From assembly GCF_000176175.1 (NCBI RefSeq), contig NZ_ACZP01000014.1, forward strand, positions 1,240,001 to 1,304,000: a stretch of DNA of 64,000 bases, written 5' to 3'. Origin of the DNA: Vibrio furnissii CIP 102972 (GTDB lineage: Bacteria; Pseudomonadota; Gammaproteobacteria; Enterobacterales; Vibrionaceae). Shown here piece by piece: positions 17,755 through 27,906 of this stretch. Position numbers and translations under genes: made by a program. A model generated the notes under the pieces. It searched no databases and was not told where the DNA came from. It was given only the letters and a program-made list of their open reading frames with translations. Position 1 is the stretch's first letter. Every line of letters begins with the position of its first letter.

Positions 17755-20700
17755 GTGAAAACAAAAGCAAGGCAGTGCACCAGACAAACCACGATTGGCG
17801 TCATTATGCCGATGTTCAGTGGTTTTTATATGGGGGAAATCAGTGCAACGTTTCGTCAAAAAGCGAAACAGCATGGCGTGAATCTCATCATGATTCGAGC
17901 GGGCGATTCACGGGATTTCACACTGCCCATTGCGTTAACGCAACTGAGCGCCTTGATTGTTGTTCAGCACTGCGCTGGTACCAGTTATGTCAAAGCTGCA
18001 ACCGAGTTAGGCATTCCCGTATTTTCAATGGGGGCGAGCTACGCGCCGCTGCCCGTGGAACAGCTTTGCAGTGACCAGATGAGCGGGGTGGAGCAGCTTT
18101 ATGACTGGTTGCTCGCTTTGGGGCATCACAACATTGGCTTTTGTGGTGATTTATCCGTCAACGACATTCGCTCACGGTTCAACGCTTTTAAACAACGGGT
18201 CGACACGCAACGCGGCGAGGGCTTTCACAGTTCGCAGTTGTATTGTGTTGACAGCTGCTCGTTGTCTGCCGGGCGCAAAGCCGCCAGTGATTGGCTGAAC
18301 ACGGTGGGGAATGAGTGTACGGCCATCATCTGCGCGACGGACGAAAACGCCATCGGCATGATTGAACAATTGCAGCGCAACGGCATTCGTGTGCCCGATG
18401 ATGTTGCGGTTGTCGGCATCGATAACATTTTCTCCGGCATGTCGGTCACGCCAGCATTAACCACGGTGGATCAGCAATTGGAGGAACTCGCCTGCAAGGC
18501 GTTTGAACGCGCGCTCGCCCGCATTGCTGGGGCGCCATTTCAAGAGGAAGTGATTCACGTTGAGCAAAAGCTGGTGGTGCGCCAATCCTGCGGCAGCAGG
18601 GCATTGGTGGCTGACGCGAGTGACGCCTCTCAGTCGGTGCGTCAGGCGATGGTGTATGAAAGCCGTTATTCGTCGTCGGAGCTGTTTGATACCTTGTATT
18701 CCATCGCCAAAGATGGCTTTGATTCGATCCTCGATGCGTGCAGCCTGTACCAATGTAATTTGGCGTGGGCTGAGTTAAATCGCTACGACGGCGACGCGCT
18801 CTCCTTGTTGAAAGTTTCGTTTCTTGAGCAGCAGGCACTGCAATCTCGCCCCGCCAACAGCGCCCTTCGAACGCTGAGCGATCTGCCTTGCGTGGCCGGG
18901 GATCGGCCTTACGTGGTGTCGGTGTTGCCTGTGCATCGCGGCGAACGCGACTGTTGGGACATTGTCACTGCGGTCGAGAATCTCGACGGGCGCCAATACA
19001 TCGGTAAATCGGCACTGTTTTACAACTACCTCGATATCTTGTCTCTGTTTGTTGAGCGAGACGCGCTGATCGAAACCAGTGTGCAGCGCCACAAAAAATC
19101 ACAACAGTTATTACAGCAACTCAAAGTGGTGTTGAACAGTTCGAACGATGGGATTTGGCAATGGGACCTGCTCGCCAATCGCCTGAGCTGGAATGGCCGG
19201 TTGACCAAGATGTTGAAGCTTGCCGATACGTCTGATGCCATTAATCCGCAAGTGTTGCTCAATCGCGTGCATCCGGACGATCGCCCCGCGTTTGAAGAGA
19301 TGCTGCAAACCTATCTGGATGTTTCCGAACCGTTTAAATGCATTCTGCGTTTGCGACGTGATGACGGGCACTACATTTGGGTGCAATTGAGTGGCGCGGT
19401 GATTCACAACACGCAAGGCCGACCGATTCGTTTGGTGGGATCCATGACGGACATCACGGAGCAACAGGAGTCGGCCGACAAAATTCATCAGATGGCCTAT
19501 TACGACGGTTTGACGGGCGTGGCCAACCGACGAAAATTGATGGAAGTGATCGAGCACCATATTCAGCATCATCCCAACAGCACCAAAGCGGTCATGATGA
19601 TGGATTTGAACCGGTTCAAGATCATCAACGATACATTTGGGCATCAGGTGGGGGATGCGTTGTTGTGCCATGTGGCGGAGGCACTGCAACAGACATTGCG
19701 CGCGGAGGACATCATCGGCCGCTTTGGTGGCGATGAGTTTGTGTTCTTCTGCGATGTGCAGAATGATTATCAAGCCCACGAACTGGCGAATCGACTGCTG
19801 CGAGCGGTCAAACGGCCGATGCAATATGACAACATGGAATTGGTCGGCGAAGCTAGCATTGGGGTGGCGTTTTATCCCCAGCATGGCGTGGATGGCGATG
19901 AGTTGATCAAAAACGCGGACGTCGCCATGTACCGCGCCAAACAATTAGGCGGCGGTGAAGTGGTGTTGTTCAATTCGAACATGCATGAGCCATTCAAAAC
20001 GCATTTACGCATCGAGCATCTGCTGGGGTTGGCGATTGACCAAGGCGAAATTCAAGTTCATTACCAGCCGGTCTTCAGTCGACAACATGATCACATCATT
20101 GCGGTGGAAGTGCTGGCTCGCTGGCACTCAGCAACCTTGGGGCAGGTGAACCCAAGTGAGTTTATTGTTGTCGCGGAAAACAGCTTTTTGATTATGAAAC
20201 TGGGCGATTACATCATCGACCGAGTGTGTCAAGACGTGAAGACGTCGCCATGGTTGCAAAACCTTCAGCACATTTCAGTCAATGTCAGCGCCAGGCAGTT
20301 AGGGCATTCGCGGTTTGCTGATAACCTGGCGCAGAAAGTGAACGATTACGGTTTACCCGCATCGCTGTTTTGTTTGGAAATGACGGAAACGGCGGCGATG
20401 GCCGACAAAGAGCAATGCCTTCGTACGTTGATAGCGCTCAAAAATGCCGGCTTCACGTTGTCGCTGGATGATTTTGGGACGGGTTTTTCGTCGCTTTCTC
20501 TGCTTAAGCGCCTGCCGATCAGCGAGGTGAAAATTGATCGTTCATTTATTGCCGATATCGAAGCGCATCCCGCGAACTTGTCGTTTGTGAAAGGGCTCAT
20601 CAGTATGGTGCAAAGTTTGGGGCATCGTGTGGTGGCCGAAGGGGTGGAAACTGAATCACAAACCCAATTGCTGCGAGCGCTAGGCGTGGATTTGATGCAG

Positions 20701-20787
20701 GGGTTTTATCTCGCTCGCCCAGCCAGCTTACGAGAGTTTGAGCAGCGCTTTGCGGATACGGAAGCAAGAGAAAAGGAAGAAACGTGA
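17755..20787 (+). CDS. LacI-type sensor domain / PAS / GGDEF / EAL protein
   Basis: A 1010-residue protein with no predicted membrane span or signal peptide. Residues about 12-280 resemble the LacI-type periplasmic-binding fold (TTIGVIMPMFSGFYMG, IRVPDDVAVVGIDNIFSGM) without the DNA-binding headpiece. A linker follows, then PAS at about 455-580 (NSSNDGIWQWDLL), GGDEF at 590-745 with intact GRFGGDEFVFF and the product-inhibition RxxD as RAED, then EAL at 755-1000. The EAL signature reads EVLARW, but DDFGTGFSSL and EVKIDRSFI are intact. It probably makes and/or degrades cyclic di-GMP in response to a small, perhaps sugar-like, cytoplasmic ligand. The GTG start has a weak ribosome site. Confidence 0.88.
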   Translation: MKTKARQCTRQTTIGVIMPMFSGFYMGEISATFRQKAKQHGVNLIMIRAGDSRDFTLPIALTQLSALIVVQHCAGTSYVKAATELGIPVFSMGASYAPLPVEQLCSDQMSGVEQLYDWLLALGHHNIGFCGDLSVNDIRSRFNAFKQRVDTQRGEGFHSSQLYCVDSCSLSAGRKAASDWLNTVGNECTAIICATDENAIGMIEQLQRNGIRVPDDVAVVGIDNIFSGMSVTPALTTVDQQLEELACKAFERALARIAGAPFQEEVIHVEQKLVVRQSCGSRALVADASDASQSVRQAMVYESRYSSSELFDTLYSIAKDGFDSILDACSLYQCNLAWAELNRYDGDALSLLKVSFLEQQALQSRPANSALRTLSDLPCVAGDRPYVVSVLPVHRGERDCWDIVTAVENLDGRQYIGKSALFYNYLDILSLFVERDALIETSVQRHKKSQQLLQQLKVVLNSSNDGIWQWDLLANRLSWNGRLTKMLKLADTSDAINPQVLLNRVHPDDRPAFEEMLQTYLDVSEPFKCILRLRRDDGHYIWVQLSGAVIHNTQGRPIRLVGSMTDITEQQESADKIHQMAYYDGLTGVANRRKLMEVIEHHIQHHPNSTKAVMMMDLNRFKIINDTFGHQVGDALLCHVAEALQQTLRAEDIIGRFGGDEFVFFCDVQNDYQAHELANRLLRAVKRPMQYDNMELVGEASIGVAFYPQHGVDGDELIKNADVAMYRAKQLGGGEVVLFNSNMHEPFKTHLRIEHLLGLAIDQGEIQVHYQPVFSRQHDHIIAVEVLARWHSATLGQVNPSEFIVVAENSFLIMKLGDYIIDRVCQDVKTSPWLQNLQHISVNVSARQLGHSRFADNLAQKVNDYGLPASLFCLEMTETAAMADKEQCLRTLIALKNAGFTLSLDDFGTGFSSLSLLKRLPISEVKIDRSFIADIEAHPANLSFVKGLISMVQSLGHRVVAEGVETESQTQLLRALGVDLMQGFYLARPASLREFEQRFADTEAREKEET

Positions 20788-20819
20788 CCGCTTCTTCCTG
20801 ACCGTTTATTGCTCACCGT

Positions 20820-21338
20820 TTATTTTTCGCGGCCGCGCTGAGGCAGCATGCTTTTGACGTAAGGGCGTTTCACCCAATGGGTCATCAAGATCACGGCGCT
20901 AATGTGGATGGCGACAGCAACCATGGTTAGATTGGCAAAGAATTCGTGCACGGCTTTCATGGCGTCTTCCCCCCAAAACATGTCCCACTGGGTTGCCCAA
21001 CCGGTGAGCGCTGTGGCAATCAATGCCAGCCACATCACCCAAATCATCACCGCGCCTGCCGGGTTATGACCGATGTGGTTGTCTTCTTTGGTTGCCAAAA
21101 CCTCTTTCAAGTGTGATATCGCCTGATTCACTGACGGTTTAAAGGCCGAAAGGCTCGCCGGGGAGTCGGTGATGATCCCCCAGGTCAGCCGCACGGACAG
21201 GGCGACCAAGACTACATATCCGACCCATTCGTGCGTTTCACTTCCAGCTTTAGTGAAAAAGTAGTTCGACAGGAATAGTGCGGCAACGACCCAGTGGGTC
21301 AGACGCACGACGCTGTCCCAAACGTAAGGTTTAGTCAT
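20820..21338 (-). CDS. Cytochrome b561-family membrane protein
   Basis: A 172-residue inner-membrane protein with four predicted spans, of the cytochrome b561/Ni-Fe hydrogenase b-type family. Candidate haem-ligand histidines sit in RLTHWVVAALF (span 1), ETHEWVGYVVL (span 2), AVHEFFANL and AIHISAVILMTHW (last span). The spacing suits two b haems passing electrons across the membrane. The ribosome site is AGAGGATAAAG. It is a single gene, convergent with the GGDEF-EAL gene. The electron donor is unknown. Confidence 0.85.
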   Translation of the reverse strand: MTKPYVWDSVVRLTHWVVAALFLSNYFFTKAGSETHEWVGYVVLVALSVRLTWGIITDSPASLSAFKPSVNQAISHLKEVLATKEDNHIGHNPAGAVMIWVMWLALIATALTGWATQWDMFWGEDAMKAVHEFFANLTMVAVAIHISAVILMTHWVKRPYVKSMLPQRGREK

Positions 21339-21542
21339 CTTTATCCTCTTTGACTTTGCTCATGTCGATGATGTCTGAACATGACTATGACACCAGACAC
21401 TTAAGCGAAACTTAAGAATGAACAGTGCGATGGCATGATAAGAGGGAAAACGCACAGTGATTGGTTGGCAAGGAGAGCGCAGTAGAGAGCGGTCAGGTGA
21501 GAAACCAGAGCCACTCGTTTGTGACTCTGGCTGACTGGAAGG

Positions 21543-22232
21543 TTACATCACGCGGTTGTCGCCGGTGCTGAAAGCGATGATTTGACTGATTTCGCTAATA
21601 CTGCGGCCTGATTCCTGTTGCCATTGGCAAAAGGCGGCGTTCGACGCTTGCAGTGAACGCTTGGTGTTCTTGCCACCCTCGATGATGCCGATATTGCGCA
21701 GGTAGGCTTCTACGTCACCTGAGAGAATGAATGTATCTGCGCCCATTTGGCGTAGGGTGTACGGGCCGGTATTGCCGCCCAAGCGGTCGCCGTGTTTTTT
21801 CAGGTAATCCCACAATTCGGTGATGCGTTCAACTGGCCAGTTGGCGACCATCTCACTGAATGAGCCGTATTCCTGACGCGCGTCGTAAATCATGCGCGCA
21901 TTTTTGGGAATCGACATCACTTTGGCGAGGTGACGGATGATTTTCGGGTCTTGGGCTTTCTGTTCCCATATGTCGTCAGACAGCATCAATAGGGGTTCGA
22001 TGCGAAACTGGAAAAATAGTTCTTCAAAGTTGGGCCATTTCTTGCGCACCACATCCCATGAGATGCCGCATTGAAAGACTTTCATACTGAATCCCGACAA
22101 CCAACGGTCGTCGGGAATAGCGGCTAACTCGGCTGTGCTGAGTGGTTTCTTCAGCAGGCTCTCAAGTTGGTCTTCTCCGCCTTTACGCTCGGCGGCACGT
22201 TGGTAGATTGATTGAAACGTTTCCATTGTCAT
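21543..22232 (-). CDS. 3-methyladenine DNA glycosylase I (Tag)-like protein
   Basis: A 229-residue helical protein resembling the Tag branch of the HhH DNA glycosylases. FQCGISWDVVRKKWPNFEE matches the Tag segment around SFQAGLSWxxILxKRxxF, and IPKNARMIYDARQEYGSF matches the following helix. The zinc-binding Cys/His residues of true Tag are not seen, so catalysis of 3-methyladenine removal is uncertain. A start at 22232 is preferred; the reading opens 36 residues earlier with an unlike sequence. An alternative ATG is at 22226. The gene stands alone. Confidence 0.6.
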   Translation of the reverse strand: MTMETFQSIYQRAAERKGGEDQLESLLKKPLSTAELAAIPDDRWLSGFSMKVFQCGISWDVVRKKWPNFEELFFQFRIEPLLMLSDDIWEQKAQDPKIIRHLAKVMSIPKNARMIYDARQEYGSFSEMVANWPVERITELWDYLKKHGDRLGGNTGPYTLRQMGADTFILSGDVEAYLRNIGIIEGGKNTKRSLQASNAAFCQWQQESGRSISEISQIIAFSTGDNRVM

Positions 22233-22395
22233 GTGAAGTGCCACTTTTTGTGATGAGAAACAACAGTCTAACAGAGCGATGTGCGTTCGGCACGGATTGG
22301 TTACGCGGTGAGCAAACGACCTTGTCTGGCAATCTGACATTGATTTAATGCGATCCGAGTTTTGTTTAGCGTTGCAGTGATCCTGTATGTTAGAC

Positions 22396-22413
22396 TAATT
22401 GGTATAACAAGTT
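22396..22413. promoter_or_regulatory. Hexuronate-regulon operator at the GntR gene
   Basis: TAATTGGTATAACAAGTT, read on the other strand, contains TTGTTATACCAAT, identical over 13 bases to the site before uxaC at 27831. It resembles the ExuR/UxuR consensus TTGGTATACCAA and ends 14 bases before the GntR start codon, so it is probably autoregulatory. Confidence 0.75.
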
Positions 22414-22427
22414 GCTGTGGGATAGAT

Positions 22428-23177
22428 ATGGAACCGAACGTTAAGCTTTACCAGAAGATTGCTAACCGCTTCAAAACTGACATTGCCAATGGGGTATACC
22501 AGGTGGGTGACATGTTGCCAGCCGAGCGTTTGATCGCCGAGCAAATGGAAGTGAGCCGCACCGTGATTCGTGAAGCGATGATCATGCTGGAAGTGGAAGG
22601 TTACGTCGAAGTGCGTAAAGGCTCAGGAATTCGTGTCATCAACACCACCATCGAAGCACCAACTGCTGATGCGAGCGCAACGTTGAGTGATGCGAGTTTT
22701 ATGCTCACCTGCGGCCCCTTTGAGCTGTTGCAGGCGCGTCAGTTATTTGAAAGCAATATTGCTGAATTTGCGGCCACGCAAGCGACCAAGCAAGATTTGG
22801 TCGCGCTGATGAAGATTCAAGAACAAGCTAAATCTGATGATTACAGCCGCGATTCCTACTGGGACAGCGAATTTCACATACAGCTAGCCCGCTGTACGCA
22901 GAACTCTGCAGTGGTGCATGTGGCAGAGATGTTGTGCAAACATCGCGAGAATAATCCGTACTGGAAGAAGCTGCATGAACACATCGAAGACAACAAAATT
23001 CGTAGTTGGTGCAGCGAGCATGATGAAATCGTCAAGGCGCTGATCAAGCGCGACCCACAAGCGGCGCGTCAGGCGGTGTGGCAGCACATCGAAAACACCA
23101 AGCAGATGCTGTTTGATGGTTCGAGCGACGATTACGACCGTTTCCTGTTTGCCGAAAGCCCCATTTCGACATTCTGA
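22428..23177 (+). CDS. GntR/FadR-family regulator of hexuronate use (ExuR/UxuR-like)
   Basis: A 249-residue one-component repressor. The N-terminal winged helix shows [38 protein letters not shown]; the C-terminal FadR-type ligand domain contains the metal-ligand pattern around [11 protein letters not shown] and the later EHDEIVKAL. It resembles E. coli ExuR/UxuR. The ATG at 22428 is preferred over an upstream in-frame start because homologous sequence begins there. It lies at the head of the galacturonate locus, and an operator-like sequence is shared between this gene, uxaC and the TRAP operon. The inducer is probably a hexuronate such as tagaturonate or fructuronate. Confidence 0.88.
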   Translation: MEPNVKLYQKIANRFKTDIANGVYQVGDMLPAERLIAEQMEVSRTVIREAMIMLEVEGYVEVRKGSGIRVINTTIEAPTADASATLSDASFMLTCGPFELLQARQLFESNIAEFAATQATKQDLVALMKIQEQAKSDDYSRDSYWDSEFHIQLARCTQNSAVVHVAEMLCKHRENNPYWKKLHEHIEDNKIRSWCSEHDEIVKALIKRDPQAARQAVWQHIENTKQMLFDGSSDDYDRFLFAESPISTF

Positions 23178-23185
23178 TGATTTCA

Positions 23186-23211
23186 AGCGAAGCCAAGTGC
23201 TTCGCTTTTTT
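23186..23211 (+). terminator. Terminator of the GntR gene
   Basis: AGCGAAG (23186-23192) pairs with CTTCGCT (23200-23206) and is followed by a six-T run, just after the stop codon. Confidence 0.88.
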
Positions 23212-23291
23212 ATGGCGTGAAGTTGAGTCTTGAAGGTTGAGTCATTGAAGAATGACATCGGGTTTTACATTGACGGAACAACCGACCCGCA

Positions 23292-23322
23292 ATAAAAAAT
23301 CAGGCGACCCGAAGGTCGCCTG
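23292..23322 (-). terminator. Terminator of the uxaCBA operon
   Basis: CAGGCGACC (23301-23309) pairs with GGTCGCCTG (23314-23322) around a CGAA loop. On the minus strand it runs into a T tract (the A run at 23293-23299). It lies about 45 bases past the uxaA stop. Confidence 0.92.
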
Positions 23323-23367
23323 ATGGGCATCTGTGTCTTTCGATGGGTTTTATTATACCGACTTGAG

Positions 23368-24855
23368 TTACAACGTCACGCCACTCTTGAACACCGCGAT
23401 TTCGCGAAAGTCATTTAGCTCATTGCGGGTCGGCTCGCCATTAACGAAATCGGCGACTTTGGCGACAAATTGTTCCAACAGCAAGTCCATCGATGTGCCT
23501 TCAACCAAAGCCCCGGCGTTGAAATCAATCCAGTGCGGTTTGCGTCTTGCCAAATCGCTGTTGGTCGCGAGTTTCAAGGTCGGCACCGGGCCGCCGTACG
23601 GGGTGCCGCGTCCGGTACTGAACAGCACCATGTGACAACCGGCCATTGCCAAGGCGGAGGTAGCAATCGCATCGTTACCCGGCGCGCTGAGCAAATTCAA
23701 CCCCGGTTTCGACAACCGCTCGCCATAGCGCAGTACATCCATCACTTGGCTGCGACCTGCTTTTTGTGTGCAGCCGAGTGATTTCTCTTCCAGCGTGGAA
23801 ATGCCGCCCGCTTTGTTGCCCGGAGACGGGTTCTCGTAAATCGGCTGCTTGTGGTCGATGAAATACTGTTTGAAATCGTTGATCATCTTCACTGTCTGCT
23901 CGAAGGTGGTTTTGTCGGCGCAGCGGCTCATGAGAATATGTTCGGCGCCAAACATCTCCGGCACTTCGGTCAGCACTGTGGTGCCGCCATGTGTCACCAA
24001 GTAATCGGAGAAACGCCCCAGCAATGGGTTGGCGGTGATGCCTGAAAATCCATCCGACCCGCCGCATTCCAAGCCAAAGCGCACTTCGCTCAGATAGCCC
24101 GGCTCACGTTGATCGCTTGCCATTTTGCCGAGCAGTTTCTTCATCAGTTCGACGCCGGTTTCCACTTCATCATCGTGTTTTTGGCAGATCATGAATTCCA
24201 CCCGCTCCGGGTCGAAATCGCCCAGCGAGTCACGAAACGCATTCACTTGGTTGTTTTCACAGCCAAGACCGACGACCAGAACCCCGCCCGCGTTGGGATG
24301 CTTGACCAGATTTTGCAACAGCACCTTGGTGTTGTTGTGGTCATCGCCCAGTTGCGAGCAGCCATATTGATGGGTGAACACCTGAATGCCGTCGATGTGG
24401 GACAGATCCATCTCGGTTTCGACCTGCTTTTTCATCATCTTGGCCATGGCATTGACGCAGCCCACGGTCGGAATGATCCACAGTTCGTTGCGAATGCCGA
24501 CGGTGCCATTGGCGCGGCGATAGAGCGATACCGGCGTATTGGCCAGTGAGCTACTGACTGACTGAAAATCGGGCTGGTAGTCGTAGTCGTTCAGGTCGCT
24601 GAGGTTGGTGCGAATGTTGTCTTGATACACTCGCTGCCCGATGGCAATCGGCGCCAAAGCATGGCCAATTGGTGCGCCGTATTTGATCACCCGATCGTTG
24701 GGCGCGAAATCATTCAGTGCCACTTTGTGCGCTTGCGGAATGGCTTCCAGCAACGTCAGGGTTTGACCATCGAGTTCCGCGGTCAACCCTGCGTCCAAAT
24801 CGCGCAGCGCCACGGCGACATTATCGCTCGGATGAATTTTGAGTAATGGATTCAC
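23368..24855 (-). CDS. uxaA: Altronate dehydratase
   Basis: A 495-residue cytoplasmic enzyme that dehydrates D-altronate to 2-keto-3-deoxygluconate, the last step of the galacturonate branch. It shows the N-terminal SAF-type domain (KIHPSDNVAVALRDLDAG) and VIKYGAPIGHAL, followed by the catalytic domain with FTHQYGCSQLGDDH, GLGCENNQVNAF and GLECGGSDGFSGITANP. Length equals that of E. coli UxaA. The GTG at 24855 is chosen because AAGGGGA sits just upstream; it begins 10 bases after the uxaB stop. Third gene of uxaCBA. Confidence 0.95.
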   Translation of the reverse strand: MNPLLKIHPSDNVAVALRDLDAGLTAELDGQTLTLLEAIPQAHKVALNDFAPNDRVIKYGAPIGHALAPIAIGQRVYQDNIRTNLSDLNDYDYQPDFQSVSSSLANTPVSLYRRANGTVGIRNELWIIPTVGCVNAMAKMMKKQVETEMDLSHIDGIQVFTHQYGCSQLGDDHNNTKVLLQNLVKHPNAGGVLVVGLGCENNQVNAFRDSLGDFDPERVEFMICQKHDDEVETGVELMKKLLGKMASDQREPGYLSEVRFGLECGGSDGFSGITANPLLGRFSDYLVTHGGTTVLTEVPEMFGAEHILMSRCADKTTFEQTVKMINDFKQYFIDHKQPIYENPSPGNKAGGISTLEEKSLGCTQKAGRSQVMDVLRYGERLSKPGLNLLSAPGNDAIATSALAMAGCHMVLFSTGRGTPYGGPVPTLKLATNSDLARRKPHWIDFNAGALVEGTSMDLLLEQFVAKVADFVNGEPTRNELNDFREIAVFKSGVTL

Positions 24856-24865
24856 AAGCTTCCCC

Positions 24866-26329
24866 TTAACAACGGCTGAGTGCGTCTCGCATGCCATGCG
24901 CGCAAATGCGTTCAACGTGCGCCGTTACGCATTCTGCCAGCCCAGGAACGCGGGTGAGGTCGGTTTCCCAGTGCGCGGCATTGCTCAATACACCGTCAAC
25001 CAGTTCGCGGTGGCTGCTTTCGCCCCGTTCGACTTTTGGCCATGCGCTGGCAAAGAAATCGAGCCAAGGCTGGTCATCGGCGAGGGCATATTCGCCCTCG
25101 GCGCGTTGCCCGCGATAGAAGGTGATGAGGGCTGCCAGCGCAAAGCTCAGGTAACGCGGCAGTTGACCTTGTGTCTGCTGGTAGGTGAGTAACTGAGGCA
25201 GAATACGCGTTTTGAATTTGGTCATGCTGTTGAGCGCAATCGACAATAACAAATGCTTGATGTACGGGTTTTTGAAGCGGTATTCGACATCGCGCGCAAA
25301 GGCGCGCAGTTCATCTTTGGGCAACGACAAGGTCGGAATGATTTCGTCAAACATCACGGCTTTGAGGTACGCGGCGATCTGCTCGTCTTGCATGCTGTCG
25401 CCCACCGTATCGATGCCGGCCTGAAACGCCACCGGCACTAACGCGGTGTGCGCACCATTCAAAATGGCGACTTTGCGCTCTTTGTATGGCTTGATGTCGT
25501 CAACAATTTTGATGTTCAGTGCCTGTTCGTCACTCAGTTGATCAAGACACAGGGCTTGATTCAGCCATTGCGGGCCTTGAATCACGAACAGGTAGAAGTT
25601 TTCTGCGCTGACCATAAAGGTGTCGCGGTAATTGAGTTGCGCTTCCAAAGCGGCCACTTCATCTTTCGGATAGCCAGTGACAATGCGATCCACCAAAGTG
25701 GAGCAGAACGTATTGGCACTTTCCACCCAGTCACGAAACGCCGCAGGTAGAGCCCAAAGGTCGATGTAACGCAACACGATGGCTTTGAGCGCTTCGCCGT
25801 TGTAATCAATCAACTCGCAAGGAATGAGGGTCCAGCCTTTGTCTTGCGCGCCGTCGAAGTGATTGAAGCGCTCCCACAACATGCGGGTCAATTTGGCCGG
25901 GTAGCTGCTGGGCGGCAAATCGCTCAGTTGATCGCTGTCGACAAACGCAATGCCGGCCTCGGTGGTATTGGAAAACACAAACTCAATGTCTGGGTTTTTC
26001 GCGCGTTCCAGAATCGCTTCGAATTCGCGGTACGCCGACAACTCTTCGTTGACGGAATAGATGATGCGCGATTGAGACACCGCTTCGCCGGACTCGTCCA
26101 GACCGCGAATCAGCGTGGTGTACAAGCCATGTTGTGTATTGAGGCTGGGTGGAAACTCGCCGCCAATCGGGCGAATAACACTGACGCCGGCGTTGAAGTC
26201 GGTGTGTTGGTTCAACTGGTCAATTTGCCAGTCTAAAAATGCGCGCAGAAAGTTGCCTTCACCAAATTGAATGATTTTGGTCGGATACGACGGGCCGGGA
26301 AAAGTATCGCGATTAAGCTGTTTCATCAT
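24866..26329 (-). CDS. uxaB: Tagaturonate reductase (altronate oxidoreductase)
   Basis: A 487-residue NAD-dependent enzyme of the mannitol dehydrogenase family that reduces tagaturonate to altronate. The nucleotide-binding N-terminus is [20 protein letters not shown], and [11 protein letters not shown] follows. The catalytic region contains [19 protein letters not shown], with the family's K-x5-N-x2-H catalytic pattern. Length matches E. coli UxaB (about 483). The start at 26329 has CAGGT upstream; a reading open 31 residues earlier is unlikely because it would overlap the hairpin after uxaC. Second gene of the operon. Confidence 0.94.
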   Translation of the reverse strand: MMKQLNRDTFPGPSYPTKIIQFGEGNFLRAFLDWQIDQLNQHTDFNAGVSVIRPIGGEFPPSLNTQHGLYTTLIRGLDESGEAVSQSRIIYSVNEELSAYREFEAILERAKNPDIEFVFSNTTEAGIAFVDSDQLSDLPPSSYPAKLTRMLWERFNHFDGAQDKGWTLIPCELIDYNGEALKAIVLRYIDLWALPAAFRDWVESANTFCSTLVDRIVTGYPKDEVAALEAQLNYRDTFMVSAENFYLFVIQGPQWLNQALCLDQLSDEQALNIKIVDDIKPYKERKVAILNGAHTALVPVAFQAGIDTVGDSMQDEQIAAYLKAVMFDEIIPTLSLPKDELRAFARDVEYRFKNPYIKHLLLSIALNSMTKFKTRILPQLLTYQQTQGQLPRYLSFALAALITFYRGQRAEGEYALADDQPWLDFFASAWPKVERGESSHRELVDGVLSNAAHWETDLTRVPGLAECVTAHVERICAHGMRDALSRC

Positions 26330-26344
26330 AAGTACCTGTTGGGG

Positions 26345-26369
26345 GCTGCCCAACCTTATGGCGGGCAGC
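26345..26369 (-). other. Intercistronic hairpin between uxaC and uxaB
   Basis: GCTGCCC (26345-26351) pairs with GGGCAGC (26363-26369). It lies in the 73-base gap between the two genes and has no T run, so it may mark an mRNA end or processing point within the operon. Confidence 0.5.
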
Positions 26370-26402
26370 GAATCTCGGGCGTTTAAACGTGGCAAAAGTG
26401 GA

Positions 26403-27815
26403 TCACTTGTGCGTGATGCCAAAATAGTTTTTTGCGTTGTGGTAGCAGATGTCCGACACCATGCGGCTCAGCAAATCAAAGTCGGCTGGCGCTTCGCCGT
26501 TCTCCACCCATTGGCCAATCATCTGGCACAGAATGCGGCGGAAGTATTCGTGGCGAGTGTAAGAAAGGAAGCTGCGACTGTCGGTCAGCATGCCGACAAA
26601 ACGGCTCAGCAAGCCCAGTTGCGCGAGCTGCGTCATCTGACGTTCCATGCCATCTTTCTGATCGTTGAACCACCAACCCGAGCCAAACTGGATCTTGCCT
26701 TCCACACCGCCGCCTTGGAAGTTGCCACACATGGTCGCAATGACTTCGTTATCGCGTGGGTTCAAGCAATACAGAATGGTCTTGGGTAGTGCATCGTCAC
26801 GATCCAGCGCATTCAGCAGGCGTGCCAGCGGCAGGGCGACTTCGCCATCATTGATGGAATCGAAACCCGTGTCTGGGCCGAGCAGATTGAACATGCGTTG
26901 GTTGTTGTTACGCAGCGCACCGATGTGATACTGCTGCACCCAACCGCGTTTGGCGTACGCTTTCCCCAGATAAACCAGCACGGCGGTTTTAAATTGCGCG
27001 GTTTCAAAGGGGGTCACCGCGCCGCCCGCAAGGCGTTTGGCTAAGATGGCATCGAGCTCTTGTTCGGTTGCGTCTTCGTAGCTCACCGTATCGAGCGCAT
27101 GGTCAGTCACGCAGCAGCCGTGATCAGCGAAATGTTGCAGGCGTTTGTCCAGCGCTTGGCACAAATCGGCAAAGCGGTGAATTTCCACATCTGCCACTTC
27201 AGCCAGTGCTGCCATGTAATCGGTGAAGGTGTCGAGATGAATGTTAAATGCTTTGTCCGGACGCCAGCTTGGCAGCATTTGTACCGGGAAGTCTTTGTCT
27301 TCAGCGACACGTTTGTGCGCGCTTAAATCGTCAATTGGATCGTCGGTGGTGCCAACCATTTCCACGTTCATCTTCTGCATGATCGCGCGCGCACTGAACT
27401 CTGGGCTGGCCAGCATTTCATTGCATTGATCCCAAACGCGCGGGGCGCTCTCTTCATTCAAGACCATGCCTGTAATACCAAACGGACGACGCAATTCGAG
27501 GTGCGTCCAGTGGTAAATCGGGTTGCCGATGGTAAACGGCACCGTGCGGGCAAAGGCCATGAATTTGTCTTTGTCAGACGCGTTGCCCGTACATAGGCGC
27601 TCGTCGACGCCATTACTGCGCATCGCACGCCATTTGTAATGGTCGCCGCGCAGCCAGATGTCGGTCAGGTTCTGAAAGCGGTAATTGTCGGCCACTTGTT
27701 GTGGTGGCAAGTGACAGTGGTAATCAATGATCGGCATGTCCGCGGCGACGTCGTGATAGAGGCGACGCGCAAACTCGTTATTCAGCAGAAAGTTCTCAGA
27801 GAGGAAAGTGGTCAT
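26403..27815 (-). CDS. uxaC: Glucuronate/galacturonate isomerase
   Basis: A 470-residue member of the uronate isomerase family (amidohydrolase superfamily), converting D-galacturonate to tagaturonate or D-glucuronate to fructuronate. The metal-binding HxH appears as [16 protein letters not shown] near residue 30. [37 protein letters not shown] and the C-terminal [20 protein letters not shown] are signatures of UxaC. It is the first gene of uxaCBA and is preceded by an operator identical in its core to that of the GntR gene. Confidence 0.96.
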   Translation of the reverse strand: MTTFLSENFLLNNEFARRLYHDVAADMPIIDYHCHLPPQQVADNYRFQNLTDIWLRGDHYKWRAMRSNGVDERLCTGNASDKDKFMAFARTVPFTIGNPIYHWTHLELRRPFGITGMVLNEESAPRVWDQCNEMLASPEFSARAIMQKMNVEMVGTTDDPIDDLSAHKRVAEDKDFPVQMLPSWRPDKAFNIHLDTFTDYMAALAEVADVEIHRFADLCQALDKRLQHFADHGCCVTDHALDTVSYEDATEQELDAILAKRLAGGAVTPFETAQFKTAVLVYLGKAYAKRGWVQQYHIGALRNNNQRMFNLLGPDTGFDSINDGEVALPLARLLNALDRDDALPKTILYCLNPRDNEVIATMCGNFQGGGVEGKIQFGSGWWFNDQKDGMERQMTQLAQLGLLSRFVGMLTDSRSFLSYTRHEYFRRILCQMIGQWVENGEAPADFDLLSRMVSDICYHNAKNYFGITHK

Positions 27816-27828
27816 GTCCTTAATCTCA

Positions 27829-27846
27829 GTTGTTATACCAATTTGG
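27829..27846. promoter_or_regulatory. Hexuronate-regulon operator before uxaC
   Basis: GTTGTTATACCAATTTGG lies 14 bases upstream of the uxaC start codon. Its TTGTTATACCAAT core is the same as that at the GntR gene, so the repressor could block uxaC transcription or elongation from here. Confidence 0.78.
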
Positions 27847-27906
27847 TTTTAAAGATACATTAGATGTTCGCTTGTTCAAGAGTCTAGCGAGCTTATAGGG
27901 GGACAA

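Noticed and set aside
17419..17874. 151-codon minus-strand frame overlapping the GGDEF-EAL gene start
   Set aside because: No ribosome site or family resemblance, and it overlaps a gene with strong domain evidence.
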